Positions 8,972 through 16,691 of a stretch of 24,292 nucleotides of DNA are shown one piece after another. The translations under genes and the position numbers were made by a program. The DNA lies in contig CAYRTL010000083.1 in NCBI GenBank assembly GCA_964427005.1, forward strand, positions 1-24,292, in the 5' to 3' direction. Under the pieces are notes generated by a model. The model searched no databases. It was given only the letters and a program-made list of their open reading frames with translations, and was not told the origin of the DNA. Each line of letters starts with the position of its first letter. Within the stretch, counting starts at the first letter, position 1. The DNA comes from JAMXLO01 sp964427005 (GTDB lineage: Bacteria > Pseudomonadota > Alphaproteobacteria > Acetobacterales > Acetobacteraceae).

Positions 8972-9580
8972 ATGCGGCGGCTGAGATTTTTGACAATTGG
9001 TCTTTTCATAATCGGAACACTTTTATGCCCGACGCTGGCACGTAGCGCAGAACCTTCCGAAGTCACCGCCGATCCGGCCCATTCGGCAGCGCCGGACGCC
9101 ACGCTGACCCATGCTGCGGCGAAGGCAACCACGTTCAAACTGGGCGCCTTTCTGGTCAACATGGTGGTCTTTTCCGCCGGCACCGGCAGCGTCGTCGGCG
9201 GAACTGTCCTGACCGTTTTCAACGTCTCCAAGAGCTGGGCGCTGTTCACCGCCAATGACTATCTTTGGGATACTTACCTCCCGACGGACGCGAATAAGGA
9301 TTCCAGCAAGAGTTTCGACGCCAAGGAGAGCTTCTGGCGCAACACGGGCAAGTTCCTCACCTACAAGCCGGTGGATACCGCCATCAAGTTTGCTTCGATT
9401 TACCTCTACACCGGCTCCGCTGGCGTGATGCTCGTTTACGGTTCGGCATCATCGATACTGAACACCGGCGTGTTTTACGCCAACAACTTTGGTTGGGACC
9501 TCTACGACTGGTGGCGTTCACCGGCGGAGCCGATCAAGGACACGGGGGCGCGTCCGAAATTGGCGCTTGAGCAGCGGTAA
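8972..9580 (+). CDS. Exported protein of unknown function with two related hydrophobic modules (DUF2061-like)
   Basis: A 202-residue protein starting at ATG 8972, chosen because GGGAGG lies just upstream and a signal peptide follows at once (hydrophobic core 6-21, probable cleavage after LARSA near residue 26). Two segments, about 51-102 and 127-178, look like a duplicated unit. Each has a hydrophobic Gly/Ser-rich stretch ending in a shared F-x-A-N-x3-W-D-x-Y motif (92-102 and 168-178). The layout resembles DUF2061-type membrane domains, but that is only a pattern impression. The segment between the repeats is polar (TDANKDSSKSFDAKE). It is transcribed away from the GGT-like gene's end after 88 bases, and the next gene converges on it. 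Function unknown. Confidence 0.7.
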   Translation: MRRLRFLTIGLFIIGTLLCPTLARSAEPSEVTADPAHSAAPDATLTHAAAKATTFKLGAFLVNMVVFSAGTGSVVGGTVLTVFNVSKSWALFTANDYLWDTYLPTDANKDSSKSFDAKESFWRNTGKFLTYKPVDTAIKFASIYLYTGSAGVMLVYGSASSILNTGVFYANNFGWDLYDWWRSPAEPIKDTGARPKLALEQR

Positions 9581-9614
9581 CGGCGCCAAGGCAGACACAA
9601 GGCCATACACAATC

Positions 9615-9697
9615 GTCATGCCGGGGCTTGGCCCCGGCATCCACGTCTTTCATGTGGCAAGAGAAGACGTGGATGGCGGGCCTTCGCCCGCCATGAC
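9615..9697. repeat. Dispersed palindromic repeat, family B (copy 1), between convergent genes
   Basis: A composite of three hairpins: ATGCCGGGGC-TTG-GCCCCGGCAT, then ATCCACGTCTT paired with AAGACGTGGAT, then ATGGCGGGC-CTTC-GCCCGCCAT, bounded by GTCAT and ATGAC. It lies between the convergent stops at 9580 and 9719. A second copy with the same architecture is at 24011-24097. The GTCATGCC..CATCCACGTCTT type is widespread in Bradyrhizobium-like and other alphaproteobacterial genomes. Confidence 0.85.
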
Positions 9698-9718
9698 GTT
9701 GAAAGCGAGTGCCTAAAT

Positions 9719-10621
9719 TCATGCATTCTCCTTGCACCACCGCGCCACCTGCTCGTGCGTCGCGAACCAGCACTTGCCCTTCGCCTTCATGTGCTTGATC
9801 AGCCGCTCCAGCCCCGGCATGCGCGAGCGGTGGCCGGTGATGTGCGGATGCATGGTCAGCAGAAACAGGCCGCCCTCTTCCCAGGCGCCATCGAATTCGG
9901 CGGTGAAGATCTCCTCCACCGCGGATGGCGGCGTGTAGGGCCGCAGCGCAGAGAAGCGCACGAAATTGTAGTACACGGCGTCGTCGCGAATCCATTCCGG
10001 TGGCAGCTCGATAATGCCGGTTGGCTCGCCCGCATCCATGATCTCATACGGATCGTCATCCGCCATCAGCGAGCTGTCATACAACAGGCCCATCTCGCGC
10101 ACGATATCGAGCGTGTTGACCGAGAAGTCCCAGCTCGCCGTCCGCATCCCCACAGGATCGCGGCCGGCAATGCGCCCCAGTGTCTCCGCGGCACGGAATG
10201 TCAGGTCACGTTCGGCCTGACGTGGCAGCGTCGTGTTGGCTTCGTGAATCCAGGAATGGATGCCGATCTCGTGCCCGTCATCGGCAACGGCACGCACCTC
10301 CTCGGGATGCAGCAGCGCGGATACGGCGGGATAGAAGAAGGTCGTGGGGATGGCTTCCCGCTCCAGCAGTTTGCGGATGCGCGGCATGGCCTGGCGATTG
10401 CCATACTGCCCCTGGCTGATGCGCATCGGGCTTTCGTCGCCGTCGCGCAGCGGGATGGTTTCATGATCCGCGTCGAATGACAGTGCCACGACGCAGCGGG
10501 CGCCATTGGGCCATGCCTTCGGCTTCAGGCTACGCCCGGCGCGGGCGCGGCCGACGATGCGCCTCCAGGTTGCCTCCGGCCATTGCCAGGGCTGGCCGTC
10601 CGGATGGGTCGTGTCGTTCAT
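9719..10621 (-). CDS. Polysaccharide deacetylase-fold hydrolase (PgdA/PuuE-like)
   Basis: A 300-residue NodB-homology (CE4-type) protein. The start is ATG 10621, with AAGGAG seven bases upstream; a TTG two codons earlier is less likely. The metal-site motifs are SFDAD (D50, D52) and HSWIH (H122, H126). Further conserved blocks are RTASWDFS (160-167) and TMHPH (256-260). The overall pattern (SFDAD.. isqGqyGnrqamPRIrkLL, YDSSLM, elPPeW) resembles H. pylori PgdA-like and PuuE allantoinase-like proteins more than secreted chitin or peptidoglycan deacetylases. There is no signal peptide. With other cyclic-amide hydrolases close by, a cytoplasmic cyclic imide or amide substrate is plausible, but this is inference. 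Its promoter region is shared with the divergent alpha/beta hydrolase. Confidence 0.85.
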   Translation of the reverse strand: MNDTTHPDGQPWQWPEATWRRIVGRARAGRSLKPKAWPNGARCVVALSFDADHETIPLRDGDESPMRISQGQYGNRQAMPRIRKLLEREAIPTTFFYPAVSALLHPEEVRAVADDGHEIGIHSWIHEANTTLPRQAERDLTFRAAETLGRIAGRDPVGMRTASWDFSVNTLDIVREMGLLYDSSLMADDDPYEIMDAGEPTGIIELPPEWIRDDAVYYNFVRFSALRPYTPPSAVEEIFTAEFDGAWEEGGLFLLTMHPHITGHRSRMPGLERLIKHMKAKGKCWFATHEQVARWCKENA

Positions 10622-10700
10622 CGCCAAACTCCTTCAGGGGTTTGCACCGCTTGCATCACGCATCATGCTGCGCCGGAACTCGGTCGATGGGGAAGGGGCC

Positions 10701-11504
10701 ATGCTGCATCGTCGCGTCAACGGCTACGACATGGCGTATATCGAGCTGGGCGACGGACCGCCGCTGGTCTGTATCCACGGCTCACTGTGCGACTTCCGGA
10801 TCTGGTCGTGCGTGCTGGGGCCGCTGACGCGGCACCATCGGGTGATCGCGCCAAGCCTGCGGCACTTCTTTCCGGAGCATTGGAATGGCACCGGCCCCGA
10901 TTACAAGATGGCGCAGCACGTCGCCGACACCATTGGCTTCATCGAGGCGTTGGATAAAGGGAAGGTGCATCTGATGGGGCATTCGCGCGGCGGGCACATC
11001 GCTTTTCGCGTGGCGCAGCAGCGGCCGGACCTGCTGCGGCGCGTGGTTTTGGCCGAACCGGGCGGCGACCTGGACGCCAGTTTGGCTCCGCCTTCTGCGT
11101 TACCGCCAATGCGCGCGCGGGCGGTGGAGGCTGCGGAAAAGATCGCGAGCGGCGATGTCGATGGAGGGCTGGCCGGTTTCATCGATGCGCTCGAAGGGGA
11201 GGGCTGCTGGCGTTCATTACCCGAATACGAACGCCAGACATTCCGCGACAATGCCTATACGCTTGTCGGCCAGATCGACGAACAGCGTCAGCCCTTCAGC
11301 CGCGCCGATGCGGAGAGCATCCGGGTGCCGACGCTGTTCGTACTCGGCGAAAGAACGGGTGGCTCACTGCCGGTCGTCTTGCACGCGCTGGCCGCGCACG
11401 TGCCGGGTGCGCGCGTCGAGGTTATCCCGAAAGCCACGCACTTCATGTTCGGCCAGGACCCGTTGCGGTTCTGCAATGCGGTGGTGAAGTTTTTGGCGGA
11501 GTAG
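10701..11504 (+). CDS. Alpha/beta-fold hydrolase
   Basis: A 267-residue alpha/beta hydrolase with HGS (26-28) as the oxyanion-hole motif, nucleophile S95 in MGHSRGG and catalytic H247 in PKATHFMFG. The acid is probably in the LGERTGG strand end (E217). The start at ATG 10701 is chosen because a purine-rich GGGGAAGGGG lies directly upstream. ATG 10665 adds 12 residues but lacks a ribosome site. A still longer frame to 10506 would overlap the divergent deacetylase-fold gene and is rejected. No signal peptide. The short cap (about 125-190) is typical of small esterases and lactonases. The substrate is unknown. It ends 4 bases before the convergent gene on the minus strand, with no room for a separate terminator. 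Confidence 0.85.
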   Translation: MLHRRVNGYDMAYIELGDGPPLVCIHGSLCDFRIWSCVLGPLTRHHRVIAPSLRHFFPEHWNGTGPDYKMAQHVADTIGFIEALDKGKVHLMGHSRGGHIAFRVAQQRPDLLRRVVLAEPGGDLDASLAPPSALPPMRARAVEAAEKIASGDVDGGLAGFIDALEGEGCWRSLPEYERQTFRDNAYTLVGQIDEQRQPFSRADAESIRVPTLFVLGERTGGSLPVVLHALAAHVPGARVEVIPKATHFMFGQDPLRFCNAVVKFLAE

Positions 11505-11508
11505 CGCT

Positions 11509-11979
11509 TTACGTTTCCGCCATCATCGGCTCCGGGCTGACTGGCACCTTTGCAGCGGGCTCGGCGAACTGATCGGGAATGGGCATTGCGGTTGGCATTT
11601 GCGGAAGGGCTGACGGCGCGACCGGCTTCCCTGTGGGCTGGGGCTGGGGCTTCGGCCGCTTGTTCAGCACGCGTACGGCCGCATCGCAGACGCGCGCTGC
11701 CGCCACAGCATTCGCGCGCAGCCGCATCGCCGTGTCGTCGCTGAGCCCAGGGCGCGCGGCGCGGGCAAAGGCGTCCATCGACGCGTGATTGGCGGCGACC
11801 GCGCGGGCGGCGATCATCACCTCGACCGCGTCCTTCGGCTGGAACGCCTCGAAGAACAGGTGGGCGATTTCCCGGCGCGTCTCGTTCGTATCGTCACCGC
11901 TGCCTGGCACCATCGCGGCGAGCGTATCAACGAGCAGTTTGAGGAACATGGTGAAGAGGCGGTCGGACGGTGTGCTCAC
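11509..11979 (-). CDS. Conserved hypothetical protein with Pro-rich C-terminus
   Basis: A 156-residue protein if started at GTG 11979, which has GGGAG eight bases upstream. The open frame extends to a TTG at 12036, but that stretch has no ribosome site. Residues 1-110 are helical in appearance and rich in Ala/Arg (DRLFTMFLKLLVDTLAAM, then FFEAFQPKDAVEVMIAARAVAANHA split over two helices). The tail from about 115 is rich in Pro (RPKPQPQPTGKPVAP) and probably disordered. I recall similar unnamed proteins in Acetobacteraceae-like genomes but cannot assign a function. It is divergent from the M20 peptidase gene and convergent with the alpha/beta hydrolase gene. Confidence 0.6.
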   Translation of the reverse strand: MSTPSDRLFTMFLKLLVDTLAAMVPGSGDDTNETRREIAHLFFEAFQPKDAVEVMIAARAVAANHASMDAFARAARPGLSDDTAMRLRANAVAAARVCDAAVRVLNKRPKPQPQPTGKPVAPSALPQMPTAMPIPDQFAEPAAKVPVSPEPMMAET

Positions 11980-12087
11980 TGGCTCGGCTCCCGGCGTTAG
12001 ACGTTGGATGCCAGTGTACGGCGGGCGGATGAACAAATAGTGAACATCCCGGCAGGCCCGTCAGCCGGTGTTGCGCTTCACGCACGG

Positions 12088-12113
12088 GATTGCTTCGCTG
12101 CGCTCGCAATGAC
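12088..12113. repeat. Dispersed repeat, family A half-copy, just upstream of the M20 peptidase start
   Basis: GATTGCTTCGC..GCTCGCAATGAC matches one arm of the family A element at 3195-3270. It ends only 12 bases before ATG 12126, next to its GGAGAG ribosome site, so it would be part of the mRNA leader or of the promoter in the divergent gap 11980-12125. Confidence 0.7.
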
Positions 12114-12125
12114 ACGGGAGAGCGC

Positions 12126-13298
12126 ATGACCACCGAATCCCAGATCACCGCCTGGCTTGCCACTCAGCAGGACGCCATGGTCGCGCTGTTGCGCGAGATG
12201 GTGGATATCGACAGCGGCAGCTACAACAAGCCGGGCATCGACGCCGTCGGCGCGGTGGTGCAGCGCTTCATGGCGACCCACAACATTCCGGTCGAGACGC
12301 TGCGTCAGCAGAAGCATGGTGACTGCCTGCGCGCATCGGTTCCGTGGGACGGACCGCAGGGCAACGCCGGCGGCAACGTCGTGCTGATGGGCCATCGCGA
12401 CACCGTCTTCCCAGACGGCGAGGTTTCGCGCCGGCCGTTCACCATTCGCGATGGCGTCGCATACGGCCCTGGCGTTGCCGACATGAAGGCGGGCCTCGTG
12501 ATGAATTGCTTCGTGCTCGCCGCCTTTGCGAAGTTCGGCGGCTCCCCCGCGCCGCTGGTCGGTTTGTTCACCGGTGACGAGGAAATCGGCAGCCCCGAAG
12601 GCCGGTCGGTGATCGAGGCGGAAGCGCGCCGCGCACGCGTGGTGTTCAACTCGGAGCCGGGCCGTGTCTCCGGCAATGTCGTCACCGGCCGCAAGGGTGG
12701 CGTGTTCTCGCAGTTCCGCGTCACCGGCAAGGCGGCACATTCCGGCGGCGCCTTCACCGAGGGCATCAGCGCGATCGAGGAACTCGCACGCAAGGTCCAG
12801 GCTTTGCACGCGATCACCGATCTGGACCGCGGCATCACGGTGAACGTTGGCCTGGTGAATGGCGGACAGAGCGTCAACACGGTCGCTCCGTGGGCGGAAG
12901 GCCAGATCGATCTGCGCTACGTCAATCCGCCCGACCGCGACGATGCTATGGCGCGTATCGGCGCGATCATCGATCGCAGCTTCGTGCCGGGTACCAAAGC
13001 CGAGTTGAGCATACGCGGCGAATTCCTGCCGCTGGTCCAGACACCGACAGCCAAAAGGCTGTTCGAGATCTACGTGCAGTCCGCTGCCGATACCGGATTC
13101 AAGACGGACGGTGAATTCACCGGCGGCTGTGCCGATTCAGGCTTCACCGCCGGTGTCGGCACCCCGACCATCTGTGCGGTGGGTCCGGTGGGCGGGAAAG
13201 CGCATAGCCCCGACGAGTTCCTGCGCATCGACAGCCTGGTGCCCCGCGCGCAGGCCTGCGCGCGGGCCATCCTGCGGTTGGAGCGTGCGGGGCTGTAA
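12126..13298 (+). CDS. M20-family metallopeptidase (glutamate carboxypeptidase / CPG2-like)
   Basis: A 390-residue binuclear zinc hydrolase of the M20 family, close in pattern to carboxypeptidase G2. Visible motifs are MGHRDTVF (H90, D92), YGPGVADMKAG (bridging D119), TGDEEIGS (catalytic E152, metal E153), FNSEPGR (E177) and, near the end, GKAHSPDEF with the last metal histidine. The lid (dimerisation) domain is inserted at about 185-300. The start is ATG 12126 with GGAGAG upstream; the open frame before it only translates the palindromic repeat. There is no signal peptide, so it is probably cytoplasmic, unlike CPG2 of Pseudomonas, which is exported. Likely reactions are hydrolysis of N-acyl or N-carbamoyl amino acids or C-terminal glutamate. 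It ends 3 bases short of a convergent gene. Confidence 0.9.
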   Translation: MTTESQITAWLATQQDAMVALLREMVDIDSGSYNKPGIDAVGAVVQRFMATHNIPVETLRQQKHGDCLRASVPWDGPQGNAGGNVVLMGHRDTVFPDGEVSRRPFTIRDGVAYGPGVADMKAGLVMNCFVLAAFAKFGGSPAPLVGLFTGDEEIGSPEGRSVIEAEARRARVVFNSEPGRVSGNVVTGRKGGVFSQFRVTGKAAHSGGAFTEGISAIEELARKVQALHAITDLDRGITVNVGLVNGGQSVNTVAPWAEGQIDLRYVNPPDRDDAMARIGAIIDRSFVPGTKAELSIRGEFLPLVQTPTAKRLFEIYVQSAADTGFKTDGEFTGGCADSGFTAGVGTPTICAVGPVGGKAHSPDEFLRIDSLVPRAQACARAILRLERAGL

Positions 13299-13301
13299 GC
13301 C

Positions 13302-13523
13302 TCAGCGGCGCCAGTCGTGGTCGTGATCGTGCCACCAGCGATCATGATCGTGCCAGCCGCCGCCGTACGCGACCACACCGCCTGAGTAGTACGGTCCGCC
13401 GTAGTACCCGCCATAATAGCCGTAACCAGGATAGCTGGGGTACGCGACGCAGCCGCCCAGCAACATGGCCAGGCCGAGCGCAGCGGGAAGCAGCAATCGG
13501 CGACATCTGCTCGAGCCCAACAT
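13302..13523 (-). CDS. Small Gly/Tyr-rich lipoprotein with His/Asp-rich tail
   Basis: A 73-residue lipoprotein. Start ATG 13523 has GGAGA upstream. An Arg-containing n-region and hydrophobic core (10-22) lead to the lipobox LGGC, with the lipidated cysteine at 25. The mature part is Pro/Gly/Tyr-rich (SYPGYGYYGGYYGGPYYSGG). It ends with a cluster of His, Asp and Trp (WHDHDRWWHDHDHDW, 57-71) that could bind divalent metals or simply be a surface-exposed polar tail. Many alphaproteobacteria have short lipoproteins of this composition, of unknown role. It is divergent from the secreted FecR/DUF6600 gene, with 183 bases between them in which I recognise no specific site. Confidence 0.75.
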   Translation of the reverse strand: MLGSSRCRRLLLPAALGLAMLLGGCVAYPSYPGYGYYGGYYGGPYYSGGVVAYGGGWHDHDRWWHDHDHDWRR

Positions 13524-13706
13524 CGTGTTCTCCGCTCGTTGATGTTGTGGCCTTGGATAAGGGGATGCGTTCGCGGCCTTTTGGTGTCCGGGCGGCGGCA
13601 AACCGGTGTCCGGTGAGGCAACGTGATGCCTGCGGGTACGGTCGCTCCGTCTTTTCGCCATCTTGGAAACCAATAATTCGCATCCATCCCGGAAGGTCCG
13701 GCATCG

Positions 13707-15743
13707 ATGGATACACAGACCCCTCCAATTCGCCTGGTCACAGCGATTGCGACCGTCGGACTTCTGTTTGCGCAAATGATGCCAGCCTTTGCACAGGCTC
13801 CTGTCCCGTCGCCGCCGTCCGGCATACAGGAGCAGCCGGATGCCGATCCGCCGGCGCGCGTGGGGCGGCTGGCGCGCGTGAGCGGTCAGGTCTCCTTCCA
13901 TGGACAGGACGACACGCAATGGAGCCCGGCGACCTTGAATTTCCCCGTCGCGTCCGGTAGCGCGTTCTGGACGCAGCCGGACGCCCGGGCAGAGATCGAG
14001 GTGTCAGCCAGCCGCATCGTCATGGCGCCCGGGACCGAGCTCGACGTCACCTCGCTAACCGACACGGCGTTTCAGGCCACCGAACCGCAGGGCGAGATAT
14101 ATCTGCAGCTTCGGGGCGTAACCGCTGGCGATACCTATGCGGTGCAGACACCGCGCGGCATGGTCACGGTGGCAAATTCAGGCCGCTACGGTATTGCCGC
14201 CGGTGACGTGCAGAACCCGACCGTCGTCACCGTGCTGGAAGGCTCGGCACGCGTGGAGGGACCGGGCGTGATGCTGGACGTGGGACCGGGCCAGACCGCT
14301 ACGATCACCGGTGTGGATACGTTCCAGGGCCAGGTCGGGCCGGCGCAGCGTGACGCGTTTCTGACCGCCATGCTCGAAGCCGAGCGCGCGCCAGTACAGC
14401 CGGCCGTTGTTCCGCCACCGGCTGTGGCGGCGATGCCTGGCGGAGAAGACCTGGCCAGTTACGGCACCTGGTCCGAAAGTCCTGAGTACGGCCAGGTCTG
14501 GTACCCGGAAGTGGCGCCGGATTGGGCGCCCTATCGCGATGGAAGTTGGGCGTATGTCGGGCCGTGGGGCTGGACCTGGGTGGACAGCGAACCATGGGGC
14601 TTCGCGCCGTTCCACTACGGGCGTTGGGCACAACTCCGTGGGCGCTGGTGCTGGGTTCCTGGCGCCGGGCGGTTCGGTCCCAGGCCGGTTTACGCTCCCG
14701 CGCTGGTCACGTTCTTTGGTGTCGGCGCGGTGGGCGTCGGTGTCGGCGCCGCCTTGGCTGCGGGCCGTGTCGGCTGGGTGCCGTTGGGGCCGCGCGAGCC
14801 GTTCCATCCCTGGTACCGGACCAGTGACCGCTATTTCCGGCAGATCAATGCGCCGCACGTCGCCAATATCACGACGGTCAACCGCAACGTCGCGGTGAAC
14901 AACTTCGTCAACCGCGGCGCAGTGACGATGGTCCCGGTGAGCGCGATGACCGCCTCACGTCCGGTGCGGCCATCATTGGAGCGTGTCGATCCGTCACAAC
15001 TCGCGCTGGCGCGGCCGGTGCTGGGGCAGCAGCCAGTGCGGCCGGCTGCGACCACGTTCGGCGTGACGCCGGCCGTCGCGCGGCAGCTCAATCTCCCGCA
15101 ATCCACCCAGCCGTTTCATTCGGGCTCGCCGGGTCCGGCCATTCGCGCGACGCCGACGGTGATTTCGCCCGGAGTCGCGACCGGGGGCTGGCCGGTGCGC
15201 CCGGGTTTGCCGCCGCTGCACGGCCCCGTGCAGCCTACCGTCCCGGCGAGCGTCGGAATGCATTCAGTCGGCCACCCTCTGCCGCCATTGCGTCCACCTG
15301 TGCCGCCGGGGCAAGCTGTGCAACCGCAGATCCAGCATCAGCCATTCGGGGGGCCAGGTGCCGTCACTCATACTGTTCCGATGGTGAACCAAGGGACGCC
15401 GCCTGCGCCGAACGTCGTGCATCCGGCGCCGCAGTTTAGCAACCCCGCGGCGACCGCGCCGTTCGCCCATGCACCGTCGCCCGGGGCGATCCGTCCGGCA
15501 CCCATTGCGCCGGTTCATCCCGGTCCTGGTGGCTGGCCAACGCCATCGCCCGGCGTGCATGCGGCGCCGCCGCCGGTGCCGCAGGTCCATGCTCCGCCCC
15601 CGCAGATGTTCCACCCGGCGGCCAATCCGCCTCCGGCGTTTCATCCGGCGACGCCACTACCGGCGCCGCATTTCTCGCCGCCGCCACAGGCCCATCCACC
15701 GCCGCCGCAACCCGCGCAACACAAGCGGCCGGGCGAGCCGTGA
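13707..15743 (+). CDS. Secreted FecR-domain / DUF6600 protein with long Pro-rich tail
   Basis: A 678-residue exported protein. ATG 13707 follows GGAAGG at about 13691. The signal peptide is residues 1-29, with a probable cut at AFA|QAP. Residues about 50-220 look like a FecR-type beta domain (RLARVSGQVSF, then QTPRGMVTV and VLEGSARVEG). Residues about 252-330 are very rich in Trp, Tyr and Pro (YGTWSESPEYGQVWYP, WAYVGPWGWTW), the hallmark of DUF6600. A short Gly/Val-rich hydrophobic patch precedes GWVPLGPREPFHPWY. From about residue 430 to the end the chain is low-complexity Pro/His/Ala. The role is unknown, probably in the periplasm or at the surface. FecR similarity here does not imply iron sensing, since no sigma factor or TonB receptor gene is adjacent. 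Confidence 0.85.
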   Translation: MDTQTPPIRLVTAIATVGLLFAQMMPAFAQAPVPSPPSGIQEQPDADPPARVGRLARVSGQVSFHGQDDTQWSPATLNFPVASGSAFWTQPDARAEIEVSASRIVMAPGTELDVTSLTDTAFQATEPQGEIYLQLRGVTAGDTYAVQTPRGMVTVANSGRYGIAAGDVQNPTVVTVLEGSARVEGPGVMLDVGPGQTATITGVDTFQGQVGPAQRDAFLTAMLEAERAPVQPAVVPPPAVAAMPGGEDLASYGTWSESPEYGQVWYPEVAPDWAPYRDGSWAYVGPWGWTWVDSEPWGFAPFHYGRWAQLRGRWCWVPGAGRFGPRPVYAPALVTFFGVGAVGVGVGAALAAGRVGWVPLGPREPFHPWYRTSDRYFRQINAPHVANITTVNRNVAVNNFVNRGAVTMVPVSAMTASRPVRPSLERVDPSQLALARPVLGQQPVRPAATTFGVTPAVARQLNLPQSTQPFHSGSPGPAIRATPTVISPGVATGGWPVRPGLPPLHGPVQPTVPASVGMHSVGHPLPPLRPPVPPGQAVQPQIQHQPFGGPGAVTHTVPMVNQGTPPAPNVVHPAPQFSNPAATAPFAHAPSPGAIRPAPIAPVHPGPGGWPTPSPGVHAAPPPVPQVHAPPPQMFHPAANPPPAFHPATPLPAPHFSPPPQAHPPPPQPAQHKRPGEP

Positions 15744-15958
15744 GGCTGCTCCTGCCTGTCTTGACGGCGCTTGGTCTGGCGGCGTGCAGCTCGTCGCCCT
15801 CATCACTCGGCATTACCGGGCCCGGAACGCCGGCTGCCCCGCCACCGGCACAGGGCGAAGAGGACACGATTACAGGTCCCGATATTCCGGAGCGGAACAA
15901 CAGCTATGGGCCCAGCGTTGGACCCATACCCTCAGGGCGGTACTTCAACTACAACTGA
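15740..15958 (+). CDS. Small lipoprotein translationally coupled to the DUF6600 gene
   Basis: A 72-residue protein starting with GTG 15740, which overlaps the preceding stop in GTGA, so translation is probably coupled. It has a hydrophobic leader (LLLPVLTALGL) and lipobox LAAC with cysteine 16. The mature part is short, Pro/Ser/Gly-rich and probably disordered (ITGPGTPAAPPP, then GPSVGPIPSGRYFNYN). I do not recognise a domain. The overlap argues that it works with the FecR/DUF6600 protein, perhaps as a membrane-anchored partner; this is inference from context only. Confidence 0.7.
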   Translation: MRLLLPVLTALGLAACSSSPSSLGITGPGTPAAPPPAQGEEDTITGPDIPERNNSYGPSVGPIPSGRYFNYN

Positions 15959-16043
15959 AGCCTGAGCCGATTGTGCCTATGGCTGGCTTCGGCAAGCGCA
16001 TGTTGCCGGGTGCATCTCGCAACGTGTGATGGACGTTTGCAGG

Positions 16044-16679
16044 TCAAGCCAGACCGGCGAGAACGCCGATCCGCATTGCGGCGGCAAAGCTCTGAGCCCC
16101 GAGCCGTTCCATCAAGCGCGAACGGTGCACTTCCACTGTGCGAACACTGATCTTTAAGTCACTCGCGATCACCTTGGTGAGCTTTCCCGCCAGCATGCCG
16201 GAGAGCACCTGGTGTTCCCGGATGCTGAGCGTGCCGACCCGCTCAGCGGCCTCGCTAATTTGGGCTTCGAGCCGCTGCGGCCCAGGACGGTCGATTGCGT
16301 CATCAATTGTCCTGAACAGCGAGGCGTCATCCAAATCATCGCGTAGGATGTCATGCACACCGGCCTTCATTGCTGCCACGACCGTTTGCACCATGCCATC
16401 CGGAGCTATGATCATGACTGGCAGGCGTCCGCCCTTGTTCGCGCGGAGGGCCGCCAGAATTTCAAGCGCTTCGTTGTTCTCCAGCAGGTCCCGGTTGAGC
16501 AAAACGCAGCCTAGCAGTGCGCTTGAGGCGACAGCCAGGAACCCCGCGCAGGTCCGATAGCTGGTGATGCTATATCCACCGGCTTCCAATCGCCGGGTAA
16601 GCGACTGACGAAAATCAGCGTCACGACCGACGATGTGGACTGCTCGCGAGTCAGACATGGCAGCCGGCAACGGATCCAT
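16044..16679 (-). CDS. LuxR/FixJ-type regulator with degenerate receiver domain
   Basis: A 211-residue regulator of FixJ layout. Residues 13-130 form a receiver-like domain, and residues about 149-206 form a LuxR-type helix-turn-helix (LSIREHQVLSGMLAGKLTK, then SVRTVEVHRSRLMERLG). Aligned by eye with FixJ, the phospho-acceptor aspartate is N62 (GCVLLNRDL against GCLVLDVRM). The N-terminal acidic pair is reduced to GRDAD, and the conserved Thr after beta-4 is Ala (MIIAPDG). Phosphorylation by a histidine kinase is therefore unlikely, and no kinase gene is nearby. The start could be ATG 16679 or ATG 16658; neither has a strong ribosome site. It is divergent from the DUF6894 gene, and the 132 bases between them carry a direct repeat (see 16692-16744). 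Confidence 0.85.
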   Translation of the reverse strand: MDPLPAAMSDSRAVHIVGRDADFRQSLTRRLEAGGYSITSYRTCAGFLAVASSALLGCVLLNRDLLENNEALEILAALRANKGGRLPVMIIAPDGMVQTVVAAMKAGVHDILRDDLDDASLFRTIDDAIDRPGPQRLEAQISEAAERVGTLSIREHQVLSGMLAGKLTKVIASDLKISVRTVEVHRSRLMERLGAQSFAAAMRIGVLAGLA

Positions 16680-16691
16680 GGCGTGTTCCGC

